From NCBI GenBank assembly GCA_963576475.1, contig OY754977.1, forward strand, positions 14,133,243 to 14,197,242: a stretch of 64,000 nucleotides of DNA, written 5' to 3'. Shown in pieces: positions 44,950-57,289 of this stretch. The notes below the pieces were generated by a model, which searched no databases, was not told where the DNA came from, and saw only the letters and a program-made list of their open reading frames with translations. Each line of letters begins with the position of its first letter. Positions within the stretch are counted from its first letter, which is position 1. The position numbers and the translations under genes are program-made. This stretch comes from Molanna angustata. Lineage: Eukaryota > Arthropoda > Insecta > Trichoptera > Molannidae.

Positions 44950-45773
44950 ATTATGTTTTCAAAAGCAGTCAGATAGTGGGATATGCGGATGACCTAAGTA
45001 TACTTGGAAGAACCCAAACAGCCATTAAGGAAGTTCTCGACCCCCTGGTATCTGCAGCACATGAGGTGGGCTTAAAGATTAATAACGAAAAGACAAAGTT
45101 TATGATACAAAGCCGAAACGCACCTAATAGAACAAGAGGAAACGTGCAGCTAGCAGAGAATCACACATTCGAATCAGTCAATCAATTCACATACTTGGGA
45201 TCTCACCTCAATGTGGAAGCGGAGGAAATAAAGAAAAGAATCTCAGCAGGTAACAGGACATACTTCTCCTTGGTACCAGTGTTTACATCTCGAAACGTCC
45301 ATAGAAAAACCAAAATTATCCTATACAAGACAATTATAAGGACTGTGGTTACATATGGATGCGAGGCATTGACACTCACAATAAAATCTGCTGAAGCTTT
45401 GGATGTATTTGAGAGGAAAGTTCTCCGCCGCATATGTGGACCAGTGAAGGATGGGGAAGAGTGGCGTATAAGGCAAAACGATGAACTGTCCAGAATATAT
45501 GAAACACCCAGTATCTCAACATATATAAGACTATCGAGATTGAGATGGGCTGGACATGTTCAGAGAATGCCAAATATGCGAATTCCCAAGAGAATTATGA
45601 CTGATCATCCAGGAGGAAAAAGGAAGATAGGAAGACCCAGGTTGCGATGGCAGGACGAGGTGAGGAGGGATGCGGTACAGCTCCTAAGCATTACAAACTG
45701 GAGGACGGCAGCTGAGGACAGACGGGGTTGGAGGCAGAAGTTGAAGGAGGCCAAGGCTCGACTTGGGCTGTAG
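44950..45773 (+). pseudogene. RTE-like LINE: open RT C-terminal half
   Basis: A single uninterrupted frame (to TAG 45771-45773) runs from just before the YADD box ('VGYADDLSILGRT') through 'VNQFTYLGSHL', 'TVVTYGCEALTL', 'RWAGHVQRM' and a basic 'GGKRKIGRPRLRWQDEVRRD' tail, ending LKEAKARLGL. About 270 residues remain. The endonuclease and RT fingers are missing, with no plausible ATG at the truncation point, so it is a 5'-truncated but young copy. The tail is (GAGAA)n at 45782-45798. Confidence 0.88.
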
Positions 45774-45800
45774 CGCCATCGAAGAGAAGAGAGAAGAGAA

Positions 45801-46139
45801 AATTATTATGTTAAATAAATAAATATCTCCACATCCATGTTTGTAATTATTTGTAAAGAAATCGTTTTTATAAGTATGAATGTTTCACTTCGCTGTTAGA
45901 GGAAACATTTCTTATTAGAGATGTTAGAAAAAACACTAACATCTATGTGAAAGTCTGATTGTATGAAAGAGCTTTCGTTTACACATTCTTTTATCTTGGG
46001 ATGAAACCAGGACAACCACCAATAAACACGAAGTTTTGCGAAAATTCAACATAATCATTTCGTATTATTTTTTGATCTTGTTTATATTGTATTCAAAGTA
46101 CATAGTTCGGACCTTGAAAATGCCAAGTCACCTATAAGT
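45801..46139. other. AT-rich, nothing recognised
   Basis: No supported feature. Confidence 0.6.
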
Positions 46140-46316
46140 TATTATAAAAAATATTGTGGAAAAATATAAAGTTATATATTTATTCATACTTAACATCTTA
46201 AAATATTCTTTGGATTTGAGGGTTTATAGATCGGTATATATTCTTCAACTATACATACATTATACATAGGTACTATCGCTATCGACATTTGGAATTCATG
46301 TTTTGCATACAACTAG
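46140..46316 (+). mobile_element. Helitron family B, 3' fragment
   Basis: Ends ATCGACATTTGGAATTCATG ... GCATACAACTAG followed by T; matches the last 170 bp of copies 1 and 2. Confidence 0.75.
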
Positions 46317-46419
46317 TTATGTATAACCTTAAATATTAATAAAGTCTTACCTCAATCAACTTCACGAGTAACTCTGCTAATCTCAGAAATGACTAAATAT
46401 ACAATGTAAAAACAAACCC

Positions 46420-46525
46420 CATTTGAAATTATTAAAATGAAATCAATATCTGATTCTTATTTATAAGTTATTGTTTTCATTTTAATAATTTTAAATGGAG
46501 TTCCACCAAGAATAATCTGTCTATA
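46420..46525. repeat. Short diverged inverted repeat
   Basis: CATTTGAAATTATTAAAATG and CATTTTAATAATTTTAAATG face each other. The right flank TTCCACCAAGAATAATC is shared with the palindrome at 29047-29256. Confidence 0.6.
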
Positions 46526-46754
46526 AATAAAATATAAATCCCACTTGTTTCATTGTATTGTTAATGTATTTAAAATAATGTTACGTGACAAAGTCAATAA
46601 TATATTATCTTACGTCAAACGTTGAATTGACAAAATTATGTGAAAATCGTATATTTTCACCTCTATATCGTAACGACAAACATATTCACTAGCTCCTTTC
46701 CTTTTCTTTTATCCTTTCAATCTTAGTTTGGTTCAATTTAGTCTAGTTGATCAC

Positions 46755-47012
46755 CTATGGGTATATCCAGGGAACAAGAGCGAGAAAATTTTGTATCGCT
46801 TCAGCCTCCTCTTTGACGTTCTGCTTATGCCGTACGTCTGAAAGAAAATGAGATGACAGGTGCCTTATTTGAACGCAAATCTCTAAAAGGCGATCAAAAC
46901 GGAGGTATTTTATTACGGAATATATTTTCTTCGAAACCGTTCTTCTGAGAGACAGAAAAGGCGCAACTCCCGCCCATGAAAGATAACTCCTTATTTGTAC
47001 ATCAGACATCAT
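46755..47012 (-). CDS. Unrecognised 85-codon ORF, possible host exon
   Basis: ATG-initiated (MMSDVQIRSY...) and clearly GC-richer than its surroundings. Within it, the minus strand has a classic acceptor-like tract (CATTTTCTTTCAG ending at 46838) and, 83 bases on, AG|GTGATC at 46755/46754, so a spliced exon on another frame is equally possible. No domain is recognised, and no neighbour suggests a function. Confidence 0.25.
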   Translation of the reverse strand: MMSDVQIRSYLSWAGVAPFLSLRRTVSKKIYSVIKYLRFDRLLEICVQIRHLSSHFLSDVRHKQNVKEEAEAIQNFLALVPWIYP

Positions 47013-47262
47013 CTCTTCAAGTTTCGTTCGTCTTAAAAATTTAATATAAATTTTCTACGGTGTGGTACACTGTCTGCGGAACAATGCAATAATATTAGTT
47101 GAAATATTACTTCACTCCGATATGCCTATTAAGTTCTAGAGTCTTATATATTTTCATTTTATTTCTGTCAAATTTCAAATAATTTGTTATTATAAACATA
47201 ATCTTGTGTATTGGATTATTTTGTTGGTTTAGATATTCAGCATCGATATTTTATATTTATAC

Positions 47263-47710
47263 ACTCCACACTGTGGAAAAGTGAAGAGTCAAGATTTTAC
47301 AATTTTTAAGCGTATTTTTTACATCAATTTCTCAACGGGTATCATGTAGAGAGTGCACATTGTGAATTTCGTCGTGATGTGGCGTACAGATTATCCTTTT
47401 TGTGTCCTCTCTACAGCCCAAACTATAAGTCCGATCGGCTTCATATTAACATCATATGTGTAAAGTGCATAGACCTAGAGCTAATAAGTTTTCCATGGAC
47501 AACTATTGATTTCTTCTCTATGATTTAATTTGTCCAAATTTTCATAATGCTCTTACGGTATGGAAAATCGAGGTATTTTTATTATGTTTGAAATTTTGAT
47601 ACAAAAAAAATACACCCGTCAAAAATGTATTCAAGGATTGTCAAAATTTCAAGAAAAAATCTATGGTTTGTCATATCAATGTGAAATAAACAAATTTGTA
47701 TGAAAAAATG
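47263..47710 (+). repeat. Interspersed repeat family F, copy 2
   Basis: Parallels 16575-17065 (TTTCTCAACGGGTATCATGT; GTGTCCTCTCTACAGCCCAA; TCAAGGATTGTCAAAATTT) but lacks the GGCGTAYGG stretch. Confidence 0.8.
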
Positions 47711-47799
47711 TATATAACAGAAGTAAAATAGCTTCTGTAAGGGAAAATTTAGTGATCAACTTCATATTGATATTGTATGTGTCTCAATAGAAAAGTATA

Positions 47800-47925
47800 T
47801 ATTTTACTCTCCACTTTTATCTTCCTCAAGGGGTAGGCAGTGAGAATCGAACACCGCATTTTTCTATCTTGACACATACATCGCCTCATCAACATTGATA
47901 CACTTATACATGCTCATCCTGCTAA
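47800..47925 (-). pseudogene. RTE-like LINE 3' end scrap
   Basis: Reverse complement carries ATGAGCATGTATAAGTGTAT, AATGTTGATGAGGCGATG and AATGCGGTGTTCGATTCTCA, as at 18815-18930. Confidence 0.7.
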
Positions 47926-47929
47926 TAAT

Positions 47930-48190
47930 GCAATTTTACTTAAAATTTCTCAACAGGTATCATGTAGGAAATACATACTTTGAGTTTCGTGACATTGTTT
48001 TTGTGTGTATGGTGTATGTATCGTGAAAACTTTTGTCCTCTGGGAATCTTATATTTGTTCAAGAATCTAATAGAAATACACTTCATAGAAATGCATTTAG
48101 AGATTGTCAAGAAGAAAAAATGAACGCTTTCTATGGTGTGGAGAGTTTAATGTTGGCCACAACATACTCGTTTTATTTACAGATCAAAAA
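47930..48190 (+). repeat. Repeat family F, partial copy 3
   Basis: TTTCTCAACAGGTATCATGT and GAAATGCATTTAGAGATTGT match family F with internal deletions. It is separated from copy 2 by the LINE scrap. Confidence 0.65.
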
Positions 48191-48885
48191 CAATGAATTT
48201 TATGCGCTTTTCTAGAGCATGAGATCTTTTTCAGTATTAGGAATAAAAGTGAACCGCCACAGTTTCTCGTAAATACAAAATCAATAAAAAAATTTCATTC
48301 AAAAAAGTTCTAAGATTCAAAGGATAATCATCACTGTCCAATGTAAATTCATTGCCATTGAAATAAATGTTTACATTTTAATTGTCAATACTTATTTTAT
48401 CAGGTACCTACCTTGACTTTTTTACTGCTTCAGCATAAGCAGATTTGTTGTCACAATTTAGATATTTTTTCAATCCGTTATTGATGTATGAAACAACCCA
48501 ATCTCCCCAATTAGAAATTAATAGAATGGAAAGGAATCACCATAATAATTTACCGGATTATTATTGCCCATCTCTAAGGCAAATTAATAGAAATTAATTC
48601 TTGATCCAAGTTAAAATACTTACATGTATTCCTGGAACCCTGTGACACATAAAGTACCAGGAATGTAAGATTAAGAAGAATGTATATTGCAACGGTCTTC
48701 TATACTGCAGTAAGTAAGTAACAGGGGTTTATAGTTGTATAACATAAAATTCTCTTAAGTACCTACAATACCTTCTACCTCAATATAACTCTGCTTACAC
48801 CCTTCCATCGTATTTCTTCACACAACGACCGCAAATTTCATACAAATAACATACCTACAGATTATCCGCATTATTTTATTGTTAA
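48191..48885. other. AT-rich, nothing recognised
   Basis: No supported feature. Confidence 0.6.
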
Positions 48886-49345
48886 TTCATCACGGCATAT
48901 CCACAATTTTGGTAACCAGCGACATGAATGCGGGTGTACACATAAAATGAAGCACGATACGAGACTGGTGTGCACCCACACACACCAGTCTCGATTCACC
49001 TAAAAATAGCAAATTTCACAATGGGTGGAGAACCTCATTGCTGAACTATGTGAGATGTTATTTTTAATACCCATTTTTTTACGAGAAATCCTTAAACGAT
49101 GATGTTATAAAAAACGGAAGCACTATTAAAATTCGGTTTCTCACAGATTTTATTAAAGATTTTGCTATATACTAATTCATACCATCGCAGCATATCGCAA
49201 AATATGGGCAAACCACCCCACATTGGGGGATATGCAAGTATTAGAATGTGCATCAACAATATACCAATGCAATATGCGGGTGTGCATTATTACCACACAG
49301 TAGTCTTATCTCATATAAAAAGGCAACATTCAGTATGGGTGGTGT
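48886..49345 (-). mobile_element. Repeat family H, copies 2 and 3
   Basis: 48890-49140 and 49180-49345 each begin (plus strand) with an ATCACGGCATATCC / ACCATCGCAGCATATCGC end and share ATGCGGGTGTRCA-type and GTCTYRTCTC-type segments with 18480-18800. Confidence 0.6.
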
Positions 49346-49654
49346 AAGTATAATTAAAATATTCAAAATCTACAAAGTGCCTAAAAATCTAAAAAGGTGT
49401 GTATTTAGTTGTTTTTTGAAAGTAATAATTTTGCTTACTTATGCTAGACTGTGGGATAGTTTTTTTCCATAAAGACGAACCAGCCACTGCGAAAACGCGA
49501 TCACCGTATTTGTTTCATATCATTTGTATCATACCTTGTATCAATAGTTTCGAATATGTTTTTGAAAAGATGATTTTTAAATAATAAAATCAATCCATTC
49601 CTCAGTTTCTGTATTGTATAAAAATTTGAAGCTTTGCGGTAAGATGCATTTTTT
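49346..49654. other. Unrecognised, possibly LINE-derived
   Basis: Short frames only ('KRCVFSCFLKVIILLTYARL'); no firm homology. Confidence 0.3.
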
Positions 49655-50150
49655 TTTTAAATCGAGTGGGTTGTGGCCAACGCTATACTCCTCACTACCA
49701 AGTTACTACATAAAGTATTCGAATATTGTATGGAAAATTTTCAGCATTTTCATGAAATGATTTTGTCAAATTTTTCTTTTTTTAAATATTTTATTATGAA
49801 AACTTGTTAATTCTTAGATGCCATTTTATGAGAGTGATGTGCCATTTTAACAATTCATATATTAAAAACCAAATTTTCAGTTTCCTGAGCTTGGGGTCAC
49901 TTTGAAATATTTGACAGTTAAAAAAATTGAGCAGCACTCATCAGATATCCTTCGAAATTTAATGGGATCTAAGCGAGTATTAAATAGCACAAAGTACACA
50001 ACACACACATACACATTGTGATGAAACTTTCAAAATACAATCTCAGCATGATACTCGCTCGATATTCTGTAATAAAAAATAGCCTTAAAAATTACGAAAT
50101 CATAACTTCCCACTATATCCCCTTGGGTTAGGGAAGAGTAAAAATAACGT
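49655..50150 (+). mobile_element. MITE family E, uninterrupted copy
   Basis: Starts ATCGAGTGGGTTGTGGCCAA with TACTCCTCACTACC nearby and ends CACTATATCCCCTTGGGTTA. In the 30176 copy the right end carries GGTAGTGAGGAGTA, making short terminal inverted repeats. Relatives: 23530, 30176, 32389 and 18293. No ORF. Confidence 0.75.
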
Positions 50151-51456
50151 AGGTGCTCTAAAGGATGCTACACTTGCAATATAGTTTATCACTTATCACT
50201 GGGAAGCTGAAAATCCAGATTTTCTTCTCGAAGAAAATAGTTGGACGGTCAGTTTATATGAATGGCATACCCTTTCAAGTCCAACATTTGCAGAGCGTCA
50301 AGTAAACACGTTTTGAGAAGAAAAAAAATCCGCTCTCGGACAGATGTACAAAAATCGTGATTACGGATTCAATTTCCTGTTGGAGAGATTTTTTTTTTCT
50401 CCACTGGACCGTCGTTGTACGTACCAAACCTTGGACATTTTGCGAATAAATTGAATCGGTACTGAGGCAAACCTGTTTATTATTTCAACTCGAACGAAAC
50501 AAAATTATGTAGAGACTGTTCAACTTGTACACGAGAGAGGACCCAATATGAAGACCCAAAAATTTAATTTACTCACCCCTGATCATCAATCCCTAGGGAC
50601 AAAGTAACCCACCTAAAATACCCATGAGAATTAGACATAATATATTTCGGAAGGAATGGCGCAAAAAGACCTTTTGTCTGTTCAAGACAAATAATGGCTT
50701 TTAATGATTTATGTGAGAGCAAATTAAAATATTTTTATCCCAACCACTACCAACTTACTTGTGATAATATGAAAAGGCATTTTTCCACGCAGTGGAATTC
50801 GGAAGGACTTTATGATTCTCTAATATATCATTTCGTGTATTATCTATGAATACATATGCATGGTTCACGAATGTTTTGACCTAATGGTTTGATATTCCCC
50901 AAATTGATATACATATTTTTTTTGTTTAACGCTCAGTGGGGCCTTTACACGAAAAATAGTATAAACACGTACATGTAAAATACAAAAAAATATAGGTTCA
51001 ATAAAAAAATATGAAAAACTAAAAGAAAAATCAAAAACAAAGGAAAAATAATGTGAGTACAAGACATTTATGAAGATGTAATACGAAGATAAAATAAAAC
51101 GGGGTAGGTTAATAGATTGATAATAAAAGAAAATTAAAAATTGAGAAATTTAAAGCTTGTATATTGTACAAATTCATAATTTGATAAAAAACCTTAAAAT
51201 AAAACCTAAATAGATATTTTTATATTTATTTTATAAGTATGTAGAATACTCATCACGATTTAAAACAAAATAATTATTTTGTAGTAGGTACAAACAATTG
51301 GATTGAAAACCCAAGTTGATATATATGATATGAACATACATAAGGTGTGTTGAGCATGACTTGAACATAGCATATCGGAAGAAATGCATTTAATTACTAC
51401 AATCACGAGCTATACCTACCAGCTTTATGATGATATAGACGTTGGAGTATTTATAA
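50151..51456. other. Nothing recognised
   Basis: Slightly GC-richer patches around 50220-50420, but no gene could be supported. Confidence 0.5.
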
Positions 51457-51700
51457 TGCTTGGACATATGGTGAGGATGATTGAGCAACTGCCCGCCAGA
51501 AGAGTCCTTCACCATAGACCAGAGGGTGTGAGGCGAAGGGGGAGACCCAAGTTGAGATAGAAGGACTGCGTCCAGGGGGACCTGGACTCTTTGGGCGTGG
51601 CCAATTGGAGACAAGGAGCTGCTGACAGATCAGAATGGCGAAGACTTCTTTTGGAAGCCAGGTCCCACCTTGGGATGTGGAGCTGATGATGATGATGATG
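51457..51700 (+). pseudogene. RTE-like LINE C-terminal fragment with (GAT)n tail
   Basis: The frame reads 'MLGHMVRMIEQLPARRVL', 'RRRGRPKLR', a TAG replacing the usual Trp, then 'GVANWRQGAADRSEWRRLL', stop, and GATGATGATGATGATG. Ends at about 51700. Confidence 0.82.
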
Positions 51701-52235
51701 ATGCATTTAATTACTACGCAATATTGATTATCATACAAGATTTATTTATTTACCTAATATAAACAAATAAACTGTACACTGATGGGATTATTTCCCCTAG
51801 GCAATTTCTTCCAACCAAACAGAATTTACGTATCAATATGAAAGAAAAATAATTGTGGACAAAAGTAGTTGGTCTGTCTTTCGTTCAATTTATGAGAATA
51901 TTTTTCCCTCAAATAATCCATAAAAAATAATTAATTAATGAATAAATGAATAAAAACAATAAAAGTAAATAAATAAATACACAATTAAACAAATAAATAA
52001 ATTAATAAATAAATACAGTAGGTACCTATGTAATTAATTCATGAATAAATTAATTAATTTATCAATTTAATAATAAATAGGGGTTAATATTTTTTTTTAT
52101 TGTCACTTTAAATAAATAAAGGGAAAGGTTTTTTTTATTGTGAATCTTTTTCTTAATTGTTTGTGTTGTTTTAATATATATTATATTTTGTTTTTTTCTC
52201 ATTGACAAAACAATTTCAAATATTTTTGATACTTA
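51701..52235. repeat. AT-rich with degenerate (AAAT)n
   Basis: 51925-52090 is mostly AATAAATAAATTAATA-type low-complexity sequence; the rest is unrecognised. Confidence 0.7.
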
Positions 52236-52239
52236 CTAG

Positions 52240-52400
52240 TCACCAAGAGCCAGCGACTGACAGATTTGAGTCGTGGTATTAGCCTGATTTTTTTATGTAA
52301 GAGAATACCACAGCAGCTAACAAGGATTAAATAATAAGGTCTGAGCCTTCAAAGTGTTGAAAATTGCTATTTTATCACATAAGTTATATGTAACATGAAG
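52240..52400 (+). repeat. Repeat family D, partial copy
   Basis: Shares GCCTTCAAAGTGTTGAAA with 21310-21335 and ACCACAGCA-type sequence with 56115. Confidence 0.65.
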
Positions 52401-52949
52401 CCTTATTACGACGACGAATTGTTATTACAAAACGGTGGGATTATTTTTCAAAAAATGTTCAAGTCGCTTCTTGGCATTTGTCCAGACACACAATTTGGAT
52501 TAAGCTTCAGTGCCATAACGAGAGAATGTAGGTTCACTGTAATACGGAATCGTTATTCGTTATAAATTTGATATCATATCGTATGGTAAGTCAATTTTGC
52601 TATCCGGAAAATTTGTTTGTGTAGTTTGAAACGAGATACATAGTTTAGTTGTATTTTATGTGCACAATATTTACCGGAGTAAGGAAGGCTTTCGCTTCAA
52701 TGAAAATCTTTTGGACAGAGGAGATCTTGCGATGTGGGTGAATTTACCCAGGGATGCGAGTTAAGTGATTTGTAAAAAAAGTCAATGTACTGAGATGAAA
52801 ATTAAAGCTCTAATGGGTAAATACAAATTTATTTTTAACTATCGTATTTTTTTGCTTAAAGAGACAAATATCTCCAATAAAGGTTTTGATAAAAATGAAT
52901 TAGTTAAGGAGATATACCTAGGTACATTAATTATAAAATATAATTAATT
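52401..52949. other. Nothing recognised
   Basis: No supported feature. Confidence 0.5.
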
Positions 52950-53035
52950 ATTCATCGATGGCTTTAAAGCTTTATTGGCTATGGTATCCTTCATCACTCG
53001 TTGCCATCTCACTCTATCCTGGTATGCACTTTTTC
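52950..53035 (-). pseudogene. RTE-like LINE C-terminal scrap
   Basis: The minus strand reads 'AYQDRVRWQRVMKDT' followed by 'IANKALKP', like the DR..W.R...  region of other fragments here. Only about 25 residues. Confidence 0.45.
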
Positions 53036-53185
53036 AATCGCTTATGTACGAATATACACGTAAACCAAGGTTTCTGATTAATTGGAAAAAAAAAAGTTGT
53101 TAAATATACATGTTTATATTTTGTGCAATAAAATAAATCTTTTATCATTTGCTGGGTTGCATCGTTTTTATGCATTAATTCAAGT

Positions 53186-53540
53186 TGAAATCCAAATTGA
53201 ATGTATCTACATTAAGATATTACTATTTTTTTTGTAATCTGTCGATATAACACGACGAAAAATATTAATCGAATATTTTTATTAAATGCATATGCGCAAA
53301 CATTGGATTTTTTTCCCTGTCGGGAGTCAAAGATATTTTTAACAGATTTTTTTTAATTATCTCAATAGAGACGAAGTTGGGATATTTATTGTAGGAGAAC
53401 CGGGAAATCAAGGCACCTACAGGGCTTACGACCAACTTCGTCTCTATTGAGATAAAATCCAAATTGAATGTATCTACATTAAGATATTACTATTTTTTTT
53501 TTGTAATCTGTCGATATAACACGACGAAAAATATTAACTG
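53186..53540. repeat. 85-bp direct repeat bracketing a MITE A fragment
   Basis: AATTGAATGTATCTACATTA...CACGACGAAAAATATTAA occurs at 53186-53270 and 53454-53540 with one T-run length difference. Between them, 53286-53452 is MITE family A (GCGCAAACATTGG; GACGAAGTTGGGATAT; ends ACTTCGTCTCTATTGAGATA) with most of the inner part deleted. Confidence 0.9.
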
Positions 53541-54104
53541 TATTTAGCACAACCCTGTTTCTATACTTTTGAAAGGTGACCAAAAGTGAACGATAATTTG
53601 GACATAGTTAAATATATATTATAAAAATAATTAATTTGTGTTTTGCTCATATTCTATATAAATCTTTTGACTAAGATCATGGTAAAGTCATACATTCATT
53701 ATTCGCAATCTTCTATAAACATATATTAATTGATATAGGTAGGTAGGTTATTTATCACATTAGTCTTTTTATGTTTTTTTCTCTTCCTCCATCGTAAACT
53801 TTGTCATTTTATTTTTGTTGCTACAATGTTCCTTTAACTTTTAACTATTTCGATGGCAATTGATCCTTTTTATTTTCCCAAAAAAAGAATACTACATATT
53901 TATTAATCAACAGGCATCATAAAATTTATTATTTTTAAGTCAATTAAGTAAAAGGCGTAAGTTTCTATTAAAATATATATTAATATGTTTGAATTGTTTT
54001 ATACAGAAATGTTTTCAAGAAAAGACTAAAGCAGGGACATCTCTCCGAAAATACCTGATCCTTCTCCTTTTCATTCCTTCCCTTTGCTTCGTTAATCCTT
54101 TTTT
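53541..54104. other. AT-rich, nothing recognised
   Basis: No supported feature. Confidence 0.6.
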
Positions 54105-54590
54105 TTGCTTATTTTTTTTTTATTTATCTTGGTGTTATGTGAAGAAATGAAATATAGGAAATAAAAGTAAAAGTCAGATATTAAGGGTGGACAACCCCCT
54201 CAGCATAGAGCCTGCCCGAAGAAATCAACCATTTTTTGTAAGAACTTAAAAGGAATTGTGATGTGGTGTTTTGTCTAGTTAATTAAATACATATATGTGG
54301 GGCAATAAAGTTAAACTGTCTTTGTCCAAATGAGGTCTTCATAATTGGTACAGTATGGTTAATGTTATTTGCATGTCTAGTGGTTCGTGTTTGTTGGGAT
54401 CTGTTGGGTAAGGTTATGTTTTTATGGAAATGTACTAGTGCAGTATTGAGGTACAATTGTCTCGGGTCAAGTGCGTCAAACATTCTGAACAAATCATCTA
54501 AAGAAACAGGTCTCGCTCTTTTCTGTATAATACGCAGTAAACATTTTTGCGCCTTTTTAAACTATTACATAGTCGTGCTTCAAATGTAGT
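54105..54590 (-). pseudogene. CR1/Jockey-like LINE C-terminal fragment
   Basis: The minus strand reads 'YLNTALVHFHKNITLP', then 'TRTTRHANNIN' and 'TSFGQRQFNFIAPHI', the conserved FGQR.F...AP/LWN region. The 3' end is near 54105-54135 (GATAAATAAAA tail). Several stops. Confidence 0.7.
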
Positions 54591-54633
54591 GTACTTCAAA
54601 TGACGAGATAATTAAATTCAGTGTGTTGTCTCA

Positions 54634-55120
54634 ATGAAAAAGTGGAGAATTCTTTCTGGGGTACTCTGTGATGGGAAAATTCCAGTGAAACCGAAGGGAA
54701 GGGTATATAAGACAGCTGTCAGACAGGCGATGTTGTATGTAGCTGAGTGCTGGACCACCAAGAAATGCCATCAACACACACTCCACACCGCCGAAATGAA
54801 AATGCTTAGATGGGTCGGCGGTATTACAAGAAATGATAAAATCAGAAACACCTTTATTCGAGGAAGTTTCAAAGTGGCACTAATAGCAGACAAAATAAAA
54901 GAAACAAGGATGCGTTGGTATAGTCATGTTATGCGTAGGGAAGAAAATCACGTCGTTAGAAAGAAACTTAACATACCAACTATGCGGAGGGGAAGGGGCC
55001 ATCCACCGGCATCTTGGTGGTTTGGCAAGAATCTTCAGGGGGGACAGCATCGATACGTTGACGACCCAGGACAGTGTCTTGGCGATTACGTACCAGGAGA
55101 GCCGACCCCGACTAAGACGG
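54634..55120 (+). pseudogene. RTE-like LINE C-terminal fragment
   Basis: 'GKIPVKPKGRVYKTAVR', 'ECWTTKKC', 'TAEMKMLRWVGGITRNDK' and 'RWYSHVMRREENHVVRK' define a widespread insect endonuclease-RT C-terminus. The frame shifts after 'GHPPASW' (about 55015); 'SWRLRTRRADPD' and its stop lie in another frame near 55080-55117. RT core missing. Confidence 0.85.
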
Positions 55121-55660
55121 GAAAAGGGCAAAGAAGAAGAAGTGTGCTTTGTCTCAATTTATGAAAAATACTGGCTACTTCTGCTTCTTATTCATCGATT
55201 CATTAATTATATTGTGAAAGCAAGTGCTGTATTGTTAAAAAATAATAAATAAACAAAATACATTGAATTCAATTATATTTTTTATATTTTAAATATTATC
55301 TAAAACTGTCGTGTTGTTGGTCACCCCATTGTTTCGCTGAGGAGAACAAGGAGGCAAGATGAGATCTTATCTTTTTCAGTGGAAATCCTCAAAGGAAAAG
55401 TTCAATTCGGCGAGAGAATATTGCAAAGTTACTGCAGATTGCGGACTCTGCGGTCCAACGCGGCTACTTTGTGTTCGTAATTTGTGTTTAGTTTGCGAAA
55501 CATTCTGACAATCATTTTAAATTTTTATTTCATATTCAACATTGCTCTAGAGAAATAAGTACAACACAATTACAACCAATAAACTTTTGTATTCTTTGAT
55601 ATGATTATTTTTAATTCACAAACCATTTATGATTTTCAAAACAATATTTATATTACAATG
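55121..55660. other. Nothing recognised
   Basis: No supported feature. Confidence 0.5.
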
Positions 55661-55910
55661 ACCTGCCCACTTCCATTAGAGAAATAAAAGATCTAAATAA
55701 ATTTAAAATAGCATTAAAATGGCATATTTTTGGCAATTCATAATCATATATGTTGAATTATTCTTTCTGTATGTAATTACGATACTCCTCTCTCGAACAC
55801 GAGTTTTTAACTCTATCGAGAAGTTATCAATACTGTAATTTTTGTTATATATTGTAACTTAGTCAAGATATTGTGTAATACTCTTATAAAATAAATAAAT
55901 AAAAAAAATA
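55661..55910 (+). pseudogene. Possible CR1/Jockey-like LINE 3' end
   Basis: 'CPLPLEKEIKDLNKFKIALK' followed by stop resembles the LP..IK...LN.FK..LK terminus; an (AAAT)n tail ends it at about 55910. Confidence 0.45.
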
Positions 55911-56054
55911 TATTTAACAAAAACAATTACGTATTTTTGTGTACCTACTAGTATGCTCAGAGGTCAAAATTCTACAGAAATTCATTATTTTTATAATTTT
56001 AAATAGTCATTAGACCTATAATAAAAAATCATCATTTATTCATCAAGGGGTACT

Positions 56055-56300
56055 TACACACCAAGATCCAGCGACAGCCAAATTTACGTCATAGTATAAA
56101 GGCTGTTTTTTTTATATAAGAATACCACAGCATGTAACAACGAAAGGAAACCCTAAATAGTTGTGGCTTTCAATCAGTAATATGAAGGGTTAACATATCA
56201 GTAATATGAAGGGTTATAGTATAAAGTGTGATCTTTTATATTTTCTACGAAAGACTATTAGAAATCACGCCTTTCATTGACAGATACCCTTAAAGTTAAA
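56055..56300 (+). repeat. Repeat family D, partial copy
   Basis: GATCCAGCGACAGCC, ACGTCATAGTA and GACTATTAGAAATCACGCCT match 21205-21420. A small tandem (ATCAGTAATATGAAGGGTTA twice) lies at 56175-56215. Confidence 0.75.
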
Positions 56301-56949
56301 ATAAATGGTTTTGTCTCTTACACACCTCCATGTGCACTGTTTGCCTAAAAAGGGGTCAGAAGTTTTCGCTTCAAGTATTAATAATATATACATAGATTTT
56401 AATTTTTCGTAGTCGTCTATTCTTGAGGTTTGTCAATTTTGAATCTTATACTGGGGAAATTAAATTGTTTCAATAAAATTTATATTAATTAATAAATATA
56501 ATTGTTATTAAAATGTAAAAAAAAACTGTTATTTTATTACTATTTGTTAAATTATCGTCAAATGCTAAATCGACGTGATAAAAAATAATGATTAGTAGTG
56601 AAATATTGTAAACAATTTTTACATAACCCACTATATTCAATATTATTTCTTTGCAAATAAACATCCATCTTACAAACTTACCACTAAACATACCTTTGAA
56701 AACATCATACATAATACTATAAAGACAATATGCAACATGTAACCGACCCTTGATAGAATAATTCTAAATTCGTATATATACCCGTCGTAGATTGTCTTAT
56801 GGTTGAGCTTGTCAAGATAGCAAAGGCATAAATAAATAATAAGTTAAGTTCAAGAGGCAAGAGTAAACTGGTTGGTTGGAAGAAATTGCCTAATGGCAAT
56901 AAGCCCGTCAGTGTGCACTATATTTGTTTATATTATGTAAAAAAAGTTA
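56301..56949. other. AT-rich, nothing recognised
   Basis: No supported feature. Confidence 0.6.
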
Positions 56950-57091
56950 AATTAATAAATAAATAAAAAATAAATCAATAAATAAATAAATACATAAATA
57001 AATAAATAAATAAATAAATAAGTAAAGAAATAAATAAATAATAAATAAATAATAAAAATAAAAAAAATGAATAAATAAATAAATAAAAAAA

Positions 57092-57154
<63 letters not shown>

Positions 57155-57159
57155 ATGAA

Positions 57160-57190
<31 letters not shown>

Positions 57191-57215
57191 AAAATAAATA
57201 ATTAAATAAATAAAT
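56950..57215. repeat. (AAAT)n microsatellite
   Basis: About 260 bp of AAATAAATAAAT with interruptions. The minus-strand Leu/Phe/Ile/Tyr ORF is an artefact. Confidence 0.95.
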
Positions 57216-57289
57216 AAGAGTTGCCATCATCAAAAAAAATCTATGATATTTGAACCTCCAAACATTGACATCATTGTTAAGAAGAAAAT

